Shown piece after piece: positions 16,046 through 25,330 of a DNA stretch of 41,790 nucleotides. Source of the stretch: Erythrobacter sp. GTDB taxonomy: Bacteria > Pseudomonadota > Alphaproteobacteria > Sphingomonadales > Sphingomonadaceae. Under the pieces are notes generated by a model. It was given only the letters and a program-made list of their open reading frames with translations, ran no database searches and had not been told where the DNA came from. Positions within the stretch are counted from its first letter, which is position 1. Each line of letters begins with the position of its first letter. The stretch lies in the NCBI GenBank assembly GCA_013822695.1, contig PNKW01000021.1, positions 1-41,790 of the forward strand. Reading direction: 5' to 3'. The position numbers were made by a program, and so were the translations under genes.

Positions 16046-16720
16046 CTAAAGCGTCGCCTCGATCGCCCGCGCCGCAGCCGCCGGGTCCTCCGCGCGGCTG
16101 ATCGGGCGGCCGATGACCAGCACGCTCGCGCCATTGTCGCGCGCGGCGCGGGGGGTGACGACGCGCTTCTGGTCGCCGGTGCCGTTCCCGGCAGGACGCA
16201 GGCCGGGGACGACGAAGAAGCCGTCCCTCCATGCCTTCTTGACCATGCCGACCTCCTGGCCCGAGCACACGATCCCGTCGAGCCCGGCGGCATGGGCGAG
16301 CTCGGCAAGGCGCATAACCTGCGTCTCAGCACTGCCATAGACGCCCGTGCTGGTCAGATCGTTCGCGTCGAGGCTGGTAAGCATCGTCACCGCGACCACC
16401 TTGGTGCCCGCAGCCGCTGCCGCCTTGGCATCCTCCATCATCGCCCGCCCGCCGCTCGCATGGACGGTGACGATTGCCGGTTCGTAGACGTGGATCGCCT
16501 GCATCGCGGCAGCGACGGTGTTGGGGATGTCGTGGAACTTCAGATCGAGGAAGATCGGCAAGCCGCAATGGGCGATCTCGTGCACCCCGTGCGCGCCATG
16601 GGCGCAGAAGAATTCGAGGCCAAGCTTTACCCCGCCGACATGCGCCTTGACCTTCTCGACCAGCGCCTTGGCCGGTTCGAGCTGAGGCACGTCCAGCGCC
16701 AGATAGACCGGATTGCTCAT
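16046..16720 (-). CDS. pyrF: Orotidine 5'-phosphate decarboxylase
   Basis: A 224-residue enzyme for the last step of UMP synthesis. The catalytic tetrad region FLDLKFHDIPNTV contains D59, K61 and D64, and K32 lies in GGVKLGLEFF. The C-terminal phosphate loop reads VVPGLRPAG...QKRVVTP and LVIGRPISRAEDP. The start overlaps the stop of the upstream LapA-like gene by ATGA. In many alphaproteobacteria pyrF is followed directly by trpF; here four unrelated genes intervene. Confidence 0.96.
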   Translation of the reverse strand: MSNPVYLALDVPQLEPAKALVEKVKAHVGGVKLGLEFFCAHGAHGVHEIAHCGLPIFLDLKFHDIPNTVAAAMQAIHVYEPAIVTVHASGGRAMMEDAKAAAAAGTKVVAVTMLTSLDANDLTSTGVYGSAETQVMRLAELAHAAGLDGIVCSGQEVGMVKKAWRDGFFVVPGLRPAGNGTGDQKRVVTPRAARDNGASVLVIGRPISRAEDPAAAARAIEATL

Positions 16721-17124
16721 TCGCCCGCGCTCCCCCCGTCAGTGCCCGCGCCGCCGCCCGTATCGGATATGTCGAAGGGCTCGCTCCCTTCTGCCCCGGT
16801 TTTACCCGGCTTTTCCACAGGGCTGTCCGCCGCATGCGAGGCGTTTGCCGCAGTTGTCACATCGGCGCGGTGGGCCATGGCGGTGTTCTTCAGCGAGTTC
16901 TCGAGCGTGCGGACACGCCGGCTCATGCTCCAAACCACGCTGCGGTGCACCGCCCACATCGGCAGGAAGCCGGCGGTGAAGGCGAGCAGTGCCAGCACCG
17001 GCACCTTGGTTTCGAGCACGAGGTTCTGCCACAGCCGCAATTCGACCGGCTGCCAGTTGTAGATCGCGAAGACCAGAAAGCCGAGCGCGGCCAGAACCCA
17101 GATGATGGTGCGAAGGACTTTCAC
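16717..17124 (-). CDS. LapA domain-containing (DUF1049-type) inner membrane protein
   Basis: A 135-residue protein with two transmembrane helices (about residues 5-22 and 42-60). The pattern AIYNWQPVELRLWQNLVLETKVPVLALLAFTAGFLPM is typical of lipopolysaccharide assembly protein A-like domains. The C-terminal third is low in complexity (Ser/Gly/Asp/Glu) and probably cytoplasmic. It is translationally coupled to pyrF (ATGA), a conserved neighbour pair in alphaproteobacteria. Confidence 0.85.
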   Translation of the reverse strand: MKVLRTIIWVLAALGFLVFAIYNWQPVELRLWQNLVLETKVPVLALLAFTAGFLPMWAVHRSVVWSMSRRVRTLENSLKNTAMAHRADVTTAANASHAADSPVEKPGKTGAEGSEPFDISDTGGGAGTDGGSAGE

Positions 17125-17200
17125 GAAGCTGGTTTCTCCCGGTGGCCCCTTATGGCGGCAAACCTAAGCCATTCGCGTCCCTTGTCCAGCATCGTGCGGC

Positions 17201-18511
17201 TCATCCAAAAACGCGCGCGAAGATCGTGTCGACATGCTTGAAGTGGTAGCCGAGGTCGAACTTTTCTTCGAGTTCCTGCGGGGCGAGCGCGGCGGTGACG
17301 TCGGCATCGGCCTTGAGCAGATCGAGCAGCGATAGCGCGCCGTCCGATTCCCACACCTTCATCGCGTTCCTCTGCACAAGGCGGTAGGACTCGTCGCGGG
17401 TCAGGCCTGCCTGCGTCAGCGCCAGCAGCACGCGCTGCGAATGAATGAGCCCGCCCATGCGGTTCAAGTTCTTCTCCATGCGTGCAGGGTAGACCAGCAG
17501 CTTCTCGACCACGCCGGTCAGGCGCGCGAGTGCGAAGTCCAAGGTGATGGTCGCATCCGGCCCGATGTAGCGCTCGACGGACGAGTGCGAGATGTCGCGC
17601 TCGTGCCACAGCGCCACGTTCTCGAGCGCCGGGGTGACGGCCGAGCGCACCACGCGGGCAAGGCCGGTGAGGTTCTCGGTCAGCACCGGGTTGCGCTTGT
17701 GCGGCATGGCGCTCGAGCCCTTCTGGCCGGGGGAGAAGTACTCCTCGGCTTCCAGAACTTCGGTGCGCTGCAAGTGACGGATTTCGGTGGCGAGCCGTTC
17801 GATGGAGCTGGCGATGACGCCGAGGGTGGCGAAATACATCGCGTGGCGATCACGCGGGATGACCTGCGTGGAGACGGGCTCGACGGCGAGGCCGAGCTGG
17901 TCGGCCACGTAAGCCTCGACCGCCGGATCGACATTGGCAAAAGTGCCGACCGCGCCCGAGATAGCGCAGGTCGCGATCTCGGCGCGCGCCGCCACCAGGC
18001 GGGTGCGGCAGCGGGCGAACTCGGCATAGGCCTGCGCCAGCTTGAGGCCGAAGGTCACCGGCTCGGCATGGATGCCGTGGCTGCGACCGATGGTGGGGGT
18101 GTATTTGTGTTCCTCGGCACGCGTGCGGATCGCGGCGAGCAGCGCGTCTAGGTCCGCCAGCAGAATGTCGCTCGCCCGGGCAAGTTGCACCGAAAGCGTG
18201 GTGTCGAGCACGTCCGAGCTGGTCATGCCCTGATGCATGAAGCGGGCTTCCTCGCCGACCTGCTGCGCGACCCAATCGAGGAAGGCGATCACGTCATGCT
18301 TGGTAACCGCCTCGATCGCGTCGATGGCTTCGACGTCGATCTTCGGATCGGTCGCCCACCAGTCCCACAGCGCCTTGGCCGCGGACTTGGGCACCACGCC
18401 CAGATCGGCGAGCTTCTGCGTCGCATGGGCCTCGATTTCGAACCAGATGCGATACTTCGCCTCGGGCTCCCACAGGGCGGTCATGGCAGGGCGGGCATAG
18501 CGGGGGACCAT
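17201..18511 (-). CDS. purB: Adenylosuccinate lyase
   Basis: A 436-residue enzyme of the fumarase/aspartase superfamily that acts twice in AMP synthesis. It begins MVPRYARPAMTALWEPEAKYRIWFEIE, the usual PurB start. TSSDVLDTTLS and GRSHGIHAEP (H145 and H148) are active-site blocks. The flexible signature loop with the catalytic Ser is SSAMPHKRNP (about 266-275). The upstream 22 codons of the open frame are not conserved in style, so ATG at 18511 was chosen. It is a single gene on its strand between the LapA-like gene and the LuxR-type regulator. Confidence 0.96.
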   Translation of the reverse strand: MVPRYARPAMTALWEPEAKYRIWFEIEAHATQKLADLGVVPKSAAKALWDWWATDPKIDVEAIDAIEAVTKHDVIAFLDWVAQQVGEEARFMHQGMTSSDVLDTTLSVQLARASDILLADLDALLAAIRTRAEEHKYTPTIGRSHGIHAEPVTFGLKLAQAYAEFARCRTRLVAARAEIATCAISGAVGTFANVDPAVEAYVADQLGLAVEPVSTQVIPRDRHAMYFATLGVIASSIERLATEIRHLQRTEVLEAEEYFSPGQKGSSAMPHKRNPVLTENLTGLARVVRSAVTPALENVALWHERDISHSSVERYIGPDATITLDFALARLTGVVEKLLVYPARMEKNLNRMGGLIHSQRVLLALTQAGLTRDESYRLVQRNAMKVWESDGALSLLDLLKADADVTAALAPQELEEKFDLGYHFKHVDTIFARVFG

Positions 18512-18613
18512 CGGGCGGCTCCGGTTGAGAGGCGAGAACGTGCCCGCGCGGCTAGGCGGCAAGGGCGCGGATGGCAAGAGCGGGTGCGGCCCACGATCGG
18601 GCGCTGTCCCCGC

Positions 18614-19348
18614 TTACAGTTGCCCCAGGCTCGCCCATTTGGCCACCGCATGGGCTCGGGTTGCGGCATCGAGCTTGGCGCGCGCATTGTCGATATGGAA
18701 CCGTACCGTCGCCTCTGACAGCGAGAGGATCACCGCGATTTCCCAATCGGTCTTGCCCTCGGCGACATAGGCGAGGCAATCGGCCTCGCGCGAGGTGAGC
18801 GCGGGCGGCGTGTCCTCAGCACCCTGCGCCTCTGCGGGTGCCAGATCGATCAGATGATCGGTGAACAGCAATGCCGCGCGGTGCACCGTGCGCGCGCATT
18901 CGGGTGGGGGCGCGCCTTCCGCAAAGCCGATATGGACCGAGGCGATCCGCCCCGCCGGGCCATAGGAGGTCGCACACAAGGCCTCGCCGATGCGCGCTTC
19001 GGACAGCGCCTCCCAGTAATCGCCGAAGCGGCGGTCGCGATGCGGGGCATAGTCGCTGAAACGATAGCGCGTGCGCCCTTCGCGGATCGGGCGCAGCAGG
19101 GGGTTCTTGTCAAAGCAGATGAAGTTGAACGCCCCGCTGCCTTCCCAACCGGGGACCGCGCGCCGCTCGATCACGCCGCCCGCAGCATAGTGGCGCTGCG
19201 AGGTCAGGCGTCCCACGGGCCGCGTATAGGCGCGGGCCTGAAAATAGGTCACCCCGCGCGCGAACACGTGATCGCGGAAGCGCGCGGTCGCGGCGGCGGG
19301 TTCGCTGGCGGCGAGCACCGGCATCAGATCGGCCATCCACTGCTGCAT
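18614..19348 (-). CDS. LuxR family transcriptional regulator with autoinducer-binding domain
   Basis: A 244-residue quorum-sensing-type regulator. The N-terminal ~165 residues look like an autoinducer-binding domain (GWEGSGAFNFICFDKNPLL around 67-85, with Asp80 and Pro83 near the acyl-homoserine lactone contact positions). The C-terminal HTH (184-240) has LTSREADCLAYVAEGKTDWEIA and SEATVRFHIDNARAKLDA; the conserved E188, L192 and G198 are present. The start at 19348 follows GAAGGGGG; an ATG eight codons upstream (19372) lacks a ribosome binding site. No luxI-type synthase is in the window, so it is a candidate LuxR solo. It is divergent from an autotransporter gene with a lux-box-like palindrome between them. 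Confidence 0.88.
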   Translation of the reverse strand: MQQWMADLMPVLAASEPAAATARFRDHVFARGVTYFQARAYTRPVGRLTSQRHYAAGGVIERRAVPGWEGSGAFNFICFDKNPLLRPIREGRTRYRFSDYAPHRDRRFGDYWEALSEARIGEALCATSYGPAGRIASVHIGFAEGAPPPECARTVHRAALLFTDHLIDLAPAEAQGAEDTPPALTSREADCLAYVAEGKTDWEIAVILSLSEATVRFHIDNARAKLDAATRAHAVAKWASLGQL

Positions 19349-19435
19349 CACGCCCCCTTCGCGCTTGAGCATCTGAAAGGATAGCCGCGCACTCGGCCCT
19401 TGTCACGCCCACGACGCGCTGCGGACGCGCTGTCA

Positions 19436-19455
19436 ACCTCCCGATCCCGGGAGGT
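19436..19455 (+). promoter_or_regulatory. Candidate lux box
   Basis: The 20-base ACCTCCCGATCCCGGGAGGT has perfect 7-base inverted arms around a 6-base centre. Length and ends (ACCT...AGGT) match the general lux-box pattern. It lies 63 bases upstream of the autotransporter ATG and 80 bases upstream of the luxR-type start, as expected for an operator serving one or both. The inner CCC/GGG also resembles the REP arms elsewhere in the window, which is the main alternative. Confidence 0.5.
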
Positions 19456-19518
19456 AGGCGAAGCGGCCCCGGTTCTGACATTTCCCCGGCGCGGGATCAT
19501 GAATCGGGAGATGCGGCA

Positions 19519-21303
19519 ATGCGGGCAGGGCGAGGCGCGAGGATAGGAGCGCTGGCGGCGGGGACGGCGCTCGCCGCTGCGCTGGCGCTGCCGCAATCCG
19601 CAGCGGCGCAGGTCGTGCTGGACGAGATGGTGGACGAGCCGGTGCCGCCGCCGGTCGATCCCGATGCGGCCAACCGGCAGGCGGCGATTGATCTGGCAGC
19701 AGCGCTCAATGCTGGGCTCCAGCGATCTGGACCGGGTGTCCCGGCGGAGTGCGCGCAGGTGAGTTATGTCGCCACAGGCAGCCGCGTTACCTTCAATAAT
19801 CCGACGACGCTTGGGATTTTTGTGTTCTCTTGCCTTAGTTCAGTTGCCAACACCGTCACAAACATCACCGGCGAGCACCGCCAGATGCAGACCGAGATAA
19901 CCCGCACCATCGACAACCGTCTCGGCCAACCGGGCGAGGTTGAAGTTCGCGGGCTGGCGATGGGGCAGGCACCCTTGCGCACCACCGCGACCTCGCTGGC
20001 GCAGGCGCGCACCGGTTTGCTGACCGACGCCCGCTCGGCCACCGGCAGACGCTATTTCGCTGGAACCGCGATCCAGACCGGCGGCGGCCCCGAATTGGTC
20101 ACCGACCGCATTCTCGCCGAACGCCTGACCCGGCGGCAATTGGTCGTGCTGGGGTTTGTCGAGTCGCTCGGCCCGGGCACGGCTGCCTTTGGCGAGGCTG
20201 GGCAATGCCCGACGCCGACCTCGCTGGCCGGGTGCCAATCCACCGGCGGCGTGTTCGAGGTCCCGGGCCTTACCTCCAACACCACCATCCAGACGATGCG
20301 CATCCTCACCATCACCCAGCAGGTCGAGCGCACGATCACCGGTGGCACCACCTTCTTCGATGTCACGCTCACTGCGCTGCCCACCGGCGCGATCCATGCC
20401 GCCGCCCCGCAAGGCGGCTTTGGCGCGAGCGGGCGGTTCTTGCGGCGGCTGACCGATGGTCCGGGCGAAAGCGCGGCGCGGCGCGGGGCGTTCTGGGGGG
20501 AAGCCTATGCGCGCGACGGCAGCTTCGATGCCAGCGCCGCGCTCGGCCGGGTGGAAGGGCAGGGGGAAGGGCTGGTGCTCGGCCTGCTGCTCAACCCGGC
20601 CGAGCACATCACGCTCGGGATTGCGGGCGAATATGGCACCGGAGCGCTGGCGATCCCCGATCCGCTGACCCCCGAAAGCGCCGATCTGCGCCAGCTGCTG
20701 GTGGGCGTGCATGGCCGCGCGGCGTTCGGCGCGCTCGAAGTGAGCCTTGCCGCCAGCTATGGCGGGCTGCGGGTGCGCAGCAGCGGCGCGTCCGAAGCCG
20801 GGGCGGCGCAGGCGGACTATGACGGCGACCTGTTCGGTGTCTCGGGCGAGGCGGGCTACCGGCTGGCATTCGGGCCGCTCTCGCTGCGCCCCCATATCGG
20901 CGCGGCGCATCTGGAATGGGACCGGGCCGCCTTCAGCGAGACCGGCGGCCCTGCGCCGCTGGCGGTGGCCGAGGATGATCTCGGCCAGACCCGGCTGTGG
21001 GCCGGGGCCGACGCCGCGCTGACGCTGGGCGGGGAGGGCAGCCGCTTCACCCTCACCGCCTATGGCCGCGCGGTCCGCGCCTCCGGCGACCGGCAAAGCG
21101 TGGTCACGACTTTCGATCCGCAGCTCCCCGGCATCGGCTTTGTGGTAGCAGGGCCAGCGACCGCGCGCACTTCGGCCGAACTGGGCGCGGCGCTCGATTG
21201 GCGGGTGGCGCAGCGCGTGACGCTGGCGCTGGGCTATGACGGCCGCCTCGCCGACAATCAGCGCGATCACGCCGCGCGCGCGGTGGTGCGGGTGGGGTTC
21301 TAG
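19519..21303 (+). CDS. Autotransporter domain-containing outer membrane protein
   Basis: A 594-residue type Va secreted protein. The signal peptide is about residues 1-30 (cleavage near SAAAQ). A passenger of about 290 residues follows. The C-terminal ~270 residues (from RRGAFWGEAYARDGSFD, about 321) form the beta-barrel, with alternating strands and the terminal VVRVGF ending in Phe as BAM recognition requires. The passenger has four Cys (78, 105, 230 and 239), which is uncommon for autotransporters, and no protease or adhesin motif I recognise. It is divergent from the luxR-type gene and convergent with radC, with interlocked stops (CTAG). Its role is unknown; cell-surface adhesion or interaction is plausible only by analogy. 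Confidence 0.85.
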   Translation: MRAGRGARIGALAAGTALAAALALPQSAAAQVVLDEMVDEPVPPPVDPDAANRQAAIDLAAALNAGLQRSGPGVPAECAQVSYVATGSRVTFNNPTTLGIFVFSCLSSVANTVTNITGEHRQMQTEITRTIDNRLGQPGEVEVRGLAMGQAPLRTTATSLAQARTGLLTDARSATGRRYFAGTAIQTGGGPELVTDRILAERLTRRQLVVLGFVESLGPGTAAFGEAGQCPTPTSLAGCQSTGGVFEVPGLTSNTTIQTMRILTITQQVERTITGGTTFFDVTLTALPTGAIHAAAPQGGFGASGRFLRRLTDGPGESAARRGAFWGEAYARDGSFDASAALGRVEGQGEGLVLGLLLNPAEHITLGIAGEYGTGALAIPDPLTPESADLRQLLVGVHGRAAFGALEVSLAASYGGLRVRSSGASEAGAAQADYDGDLFGVSGEAGYRLAFGPLSLRPHIGAAHLEWDRAAFSETGGPAPLAVAEDDLGQTRLWAGADAALTLGGEGSRFTLTAYGRAVRASGDRQSVVTTFDPQLPGIGFVVAGPATARTSAELGAALDWRVAQRVTLALGYDGRLADNQRDHAARAVVRVGF

Positions 21304-22034
21304 ATCAGCCCTTTTGACCGCAGCGAGACATGCCCCTCGCGCCCGATGATCACGTGATCGTGGACAGTCACCCCCATGTGCCGCCCGGCCTCGGCAAGGC
21401 GCTGGGTGATCTGGATGTCGGCGCGAGAGGGCTCGGGGCTGCCCGAGGGGTGGTTGTGGACGAGGATCATCGCGCTCGCGCCCACGTCCATCGCGCGGCG
21501 GATCACTTCGCGCGGGTGGATCGCGGCCTCGTCGATACTGCCGTCGCCAACATGGTGATCCTCGATCAGCCGGTTCTTGGTGTCCAGATAGAGCACGCGC
21601 ACGCGTTCGATGGTGAGGTGCGCCATGTCGGTGGTGAGGTAGTCGATCAACGCCTGCCAGCTCGAAAGCACCGGCTTGCCCATGATTTCGCCCCGCGCCA
21701 TGCGCCGTGCCGCTGTGGCGACGGCCTTCAGCGCCGCTGCCGAGTTCTCGCCGATGCCCTTGACCCGCTGGAGCGCCTTGGGATCGGCGTTCATCACGCC
21801 CGCAAGGCTCCCGAACTGGGCGAGCAGCGCCTTGGCCATTGGCTTGGTATTGCCGCGCGGGATCGCGGCGAAGAGCAGGTATTCGAGCACCTCGTAATCG
21901 GCGAGCGCCTCCGCGCCCCCGGTCAGCAAGCGGTGCCTGAGGCGCGCGCGGTGCCCGTCGCCCGCAGCCTTGCCCGCGTCCCAATCGGGCGCCGCGCTGT
22001 CGAGAAAATCGAAACTGTCTTCAGCTTCCGGCAA
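21300..22034 (-). CDS. radC: RadC family JAB/MPN-domain protein
   Basis: A 244-residue protein. A helix-hairpin-helix segment (DPKALQRVKGIGENSAAALKAV) precedes the JAMM metal site: HVGDGSIDEAAIHPRE, then HNHPSGSPEPSRAD at 193-206. RadC was once linked to DNA repair, but its biochemical role is not settled. The start is a TTG at 22034, backed by a strong ribosome binding site (GGAGG, 6 bases before). That site overlaps the beginning of the divergent YdbH-type open frame. Confidence 0.92.
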   Translation of the reverse strand: MPEAEDSFDFLDSAAPDWDAGKAAGDGHRARLRHRLLTGGAEALADYEVLEYLLFAAIPRGNTKPMAKALLAQFGSLAGVMNADPKALQRVKGIGENSAAALKAVATAARRMARGEIMGKPVLSSWQALIDYLTTDMAHLTIERVRVLYLDTKNRLIEDHHVGDGSIDEAAIHPREVIRRAMDVGASAMILVHNHPSGSPEPSRADIQITQRLAEAGRHMGVTVHDHVIIGREGHVSLRSKGLI

Positions 22035-22111
22035 TGCGACCCTCCGGAAAAGCGTTGGCGATGGTGTGTCTCATTGCCTTTGGAAGGGGATACGCGCAAG
22101 AGTTGGCGACG

Positions 22112-25100
22112 ATGCGGCAATCGGAGGCGGAGACGGTAGAGGGGCCGCAGGACGGCGGAAGCGGGCGCGCGCCGCCGCGCCGCCGCTGGCGCAATCCCGT
22201 CATGCTGGGGGTCGCCGCCGCCGCGCTGGTTGGCGGCGGGACGCTGTGGCTGAGCCGCGAGCGAATCGCCCGCGACGTGATCGACGACTACCTTGCGGGT
22301 CGCGGTGTCCCGGCAGCTTACGACATCGTCAGCCTCACGCCGCAGCAACAGGTGATCGCAAACCTCGTGGTCGGTGATCCGGCGCGGCCCGATCTCACCG
22401 TCCGGCGCATGGTGATCGAGACGGGCGTGGGCTGGCAGGGGCCCGAACTGCGGCGCGTCTCGATTGAGGGCGCGCGGGTGTTTGCCACCTTCAAGGGCGG
22501 CAGGTTCAGTCTCGGCAAGCTCGATCCGCTGGTGTTTACCGGCAGCAAGGAGCCGCCTGTGCTCCCGGCGATCGACCTCGTGCTGACCGACGCGCGCGGG
22601 CTGCTGGAGAGCGATTACGGGCGCGCCGGGTTCAAGCTCGACGGCAAGGGCCGGCTCGATGACGGCTTTGCCGGCGTGCTGGCCGCGACCGCGCCGGGGA
22701 TCGGCACGCAGGATTGCCGCGCCGGAAGCGCGACGCTCTTCGGCAGCCTCACCACCTCGGGCGGCGCTGCCGCATTCGATGGGCCGTTGCGGCTGGCAAA
22801 CCTCGCCTGCGGAGGCGCGAGCCTGGCGCGGGCGGATATCGGAACGAAGGCACGCCTGACCGCCGATTTCGCTGCGGCCGATGCCGGTTTCCGGGTCACG
22901 GGCGGCGGGTTGGGAATAGCCGATCTGGCCGCTGCCGGGCTGGGCGGCAGCGCAGAAATCGGTTGGTCGAAGGGCCGTCTCGCCTTCGGCCATGATCTGG
23001 CGCTGACCGGCCTTGCCGCGCCGCAGGGCCGCCTTGCGCGGCTTGTCGCCGAGGGCGATTGGCGCGGCGCGGCCGACGGGTCGAGCGGGCAGTGGGAGGG
23101 CACCTTGCGCGGCGCGGGCCTTGCGCCAGCGAAAGACCTTGCCGCGAGTCTTGCCGCCATCGAACGCGGCGCTGCGGGCACGCTGGCGGAGCCGCTCCTC
23201 GCCCGGGCGCGCAATGGGCTTGGCGCGGCGCTCGAGGGCGCGAGTTTCCGCGGCGATGCGATCATCCGCCACAAGGGCGACGATGCCTCGCTGGTGGTCC
23301 CCGAGGCAAGCCTCGCCAGCGCGCAGGGGACGCGGGTGCTGGCGCTCTCTCGGGTCAATGCAAGGCTTGGCGCGGGCGGTGTGAGCGGGCTGGCAGGCAA
23401 TCTGCTGGCAGGCGGCGAAGGGCTTCCCTCCATCAACGGCCGGATCGCGCAGGAGCGCGGCGGCGGATGGAGCGCACGGCTTGCCATGGCCGATTACGCC
23501 GCCGGGGCCAACCGCCTCGCAATTCCGCGCCTTACGCTGAAGAGCGGTTCAAACGGGGCGCTTTCGTTCGAAGGTTTGGTCAAGGCGAGCGGCGACCTGC
23601 CCGGCGGCGGGGTCAGTGGCCTGACCGTGCCGCTTGAGGGGACGTGGTCGCAGGGCGCAGGCCTCGCGCTTGGCACGCGCTGCACGCCGCTGCGCTTCGC
23701 CAGGCTTGCGCTTTCGGGACTGACGCTGGCGGGACAGGAGGTAACGCTGTGCCCCGAGGGCCGCAGCGCCATGCTCACCTATGGCCGCTCGCTGCGCCTT
23801 GCCGCGCGCACCGGGGCGCTGAAGCTCGACGGCACGCTCGGCGAGAGCCCGGCGCGCCTTGCCGCGAGCGGTGTCTCGCTGCGCTATCCGCAGCCCTTCG
23901 CGGTAGAGGGCCTTGCCGTGCGCATCGGCGAAGGGGGCAGCGACGTGCGCCTTTCCGCCGCGAAGCTCACCGGGAGATTCGGCGAGGCGATCAGCGGCGA
24001 TTTCGCAGGGGGCGCCGCACGGCTTGCCGCCGTGCCCTTCGATCTCGACTCCATCGCCGGGGGCTGGTCCTTCGCCGATGGCGTGCTGAGCCTCACCGGC
24101 GCCAGCTTCACTCTGACCGACCGCCCGAATCTCGACTACCCCGAGCCGCGTTTCACCCCGCTGGCGGCCAATGGCGCTGCGCTGCGGCTCGAGGACAACC
24201 GCATCACCGCCGATGCCCGGCTCGCGCACCGCGAATCGGGCCGCGCCGTGGCCAATGTGGCGATCACCCACGATCTCGGCACCGCCGCGGGCAGCGCGCG
24301 CCTCGCCGTGCCCGCGCTGATATTCGACAAGGGCTTCCAGCCCGAGGACCTGTCCTCTCTTGCCAAGGGCGTGATCGCGCTGGCCGATGGAACCGTGACC
24401 GGCAGCGGACGGATAGACTGGCAGGGCGAAAATCTCACCAGCTCGGGTACCTTCGGCAGCGATGGCTTCGATTTCGCCGCTGCCTTCGGCCCGGTGCGCG
24501 GGCTGAAAGGCGAGGTGGTGTTCACCGATCTGCTCAACCTCACCACCGCGCCCGACCAGAAGGTAACGATCGCCGCGATCAATCCCGGGGTCGAGGTGCT
24601 CGCCGGAACGGTCCAGTTCGAGGTGAAGGACGGCACGCTCCTCGCGCTCGAGGACGCGCATTTCCCCTTCATGGGAGGCACTCTTACCATGCGCCCGCTG
24701 GTGATGGACTTCAGCCAGCCCGAGGAGCGTCGCTACGTCTTCGAGATCACCGGCCTCGATGCCGCGACCTTCGTGGCCGAGATGGAGCTCAGCAACCTGG
24801 CAGCCACCGGGGTCTTCGACGGCACGGTGCCGATTGTCTTTGACAAGGACGGGCGCGGGCGGATCGATGGCGGGGTGCTGGTCGCGCGCGAGGGCGGGGG
24901 CAATATCGCCTATATCGGCGAGCTCAGCTACGAAGACCTCGGCACGATGGGCAATTACGCCTTCTCGGCGCTGCGCTCGCTCGATTATCGCCAGATGCGG
25001 GTCGGGCTGGGCGGACAGCTCGATGGCGAGATCATCACCCGTTTCGAATTTGACGGCGTCCGGCAGGGCGCGGGCGCAAGTCGCAACTTCGTGATCCGGC

Positions 25101-25330
25101 GGCTCGCCCGCCTGCCGATCCTCTTCAAGGTCAACGTCCGCTCGGAGAATTTCCACCAGCTTGCGACGATGGTCCGGTCGTTGTGGGATATCGACTACCT
25201 CGGCAGCCCGGTCGATCGCGGGCTGCTCAGGGCGGAGGATGGCCGCTTCGTTCCCGCCAATCCCGCGCGCCCTACCTTGCCGGGGGCTATCCAACCCGTT
25301 CAACCTGCCGAAAGCGAAAGCCAGCCATGA
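22112..25330 (+). CDS. ydbH: YdbH-like AsmA-type intermembrane phospholipid transport protein
   Basis: A 1072-residue bridge-like protein. A cytoplasmic basic N terminus is followed by one transmembrane helix (PVMLGVAAAALVGGGTLWL). A very long repetitive beta-rich periplasmic region follows, built like the groove of YhdP/TamB/YdbH. The C-terminal part (FEITGLDAATFVAEMELSNLAATGVFDGTVPIVFDKDGRGRI, then a segment ending DIDYLGSPVDRGLL) matches the YdbH-type domain. In E. coli YdbH moves phospholipids to the outer membrane. The following YnbE- and YdbL-like genes support the call. The start is uncertain: ATGs at 22034 and 22061 are in frame, but 22112 gives the most natural N terminus. Confidence 0.85.
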   Translation: MRQSEAETVEGPQDGGSGRAPPRRRWRNPVMLGVAAAALVGGGTLWLSRERIARDVIDDYLAGRGVPAAYDIVSLTPQQQVIANLVVGDPARPDLTVRRMVIETGVGWQGPELRRVSIEGARVFATFKGGRFSLGKLDPLVFTGSKEPPVLPAIDLVLTDARGLLESDYGRAGFKLDGKGRLDDGFAGVLAATAPGIGTQDCRAGSATLFGSLTTSGGAAAFDGPLRLANLACGGASLARADIGTKARLTADFAAADAGFRVTGGGLGIADLAAAGLGGSAEIGWSKGRLAFGHDLALTGLAAPQGRLARLVAEGDWRGAADGSSGQWEGTLRGAGLAPAKDLAASLAAIERGAAGTLAEPLLARARNGLGAALEGASFRGDAIIRHKGDDASLVVPEASLASAQGTRVLALSRVNARLGAGGVSGLAGNLLAGGEGLPSINGRIAQERGGGWSARLAMADYAAGANRLAIPRLTLKSGSNGALSFEGLVKASGDLPGGGVSGLTVPLEGTWSQGAGLALGTRCTPLRFARLALSGLTLAGQEVTLCPEGRSAMLTYGRSLRLAARTGALKLDGTLGESPARLAASGVSLRYPQPFAVEGLAVRIGEGGSDVRLSAAKLTGRFGEAISGDFAGGAARLAAVPFDLDSIAGGWSFADGVLSLTGASFTLTDRPNLDYPEPRFTPLAANGAALRLEDNRITADARLAHRESGRAVANVAITHDLGTAAGSARLAVPALIFDKGFQPEDLSSLAKGVIALADGTVTGSGRIDWQGENLTSSGTFGSDGFDFAAAFGPVRGLKGEVVFTDLLNLTTAPDQKVTIAAINPGVEVLAGTVQFEVKDGTLLALEDAHFPFMGGTLTMRPLVMDFSQPEERRYVFEITGLDAATFVAEMELSNLAATGVFDGTVPIVFDKDGRGRIDGGVLVAREGGGNIAYIGELSYEDLGTMGNYAFSALRSLDYRQMRVGLGGQLDGEIITRFEFDGVRQGAGASRNFVIRRLARLPILFKVNVRSENFHQLATMVRSLWDIDYLGSPVDRGLLRAEDGRFVPANPARPTLPGAIQPVQPAESESQP

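Noticed and set aside
19840..21984. 714-codon minus-strand open frame opposite the autotransporter and part of radC
   Set aside because: It crosses two real genes, has a composition typical of an antisense frame and no recognisable domain.
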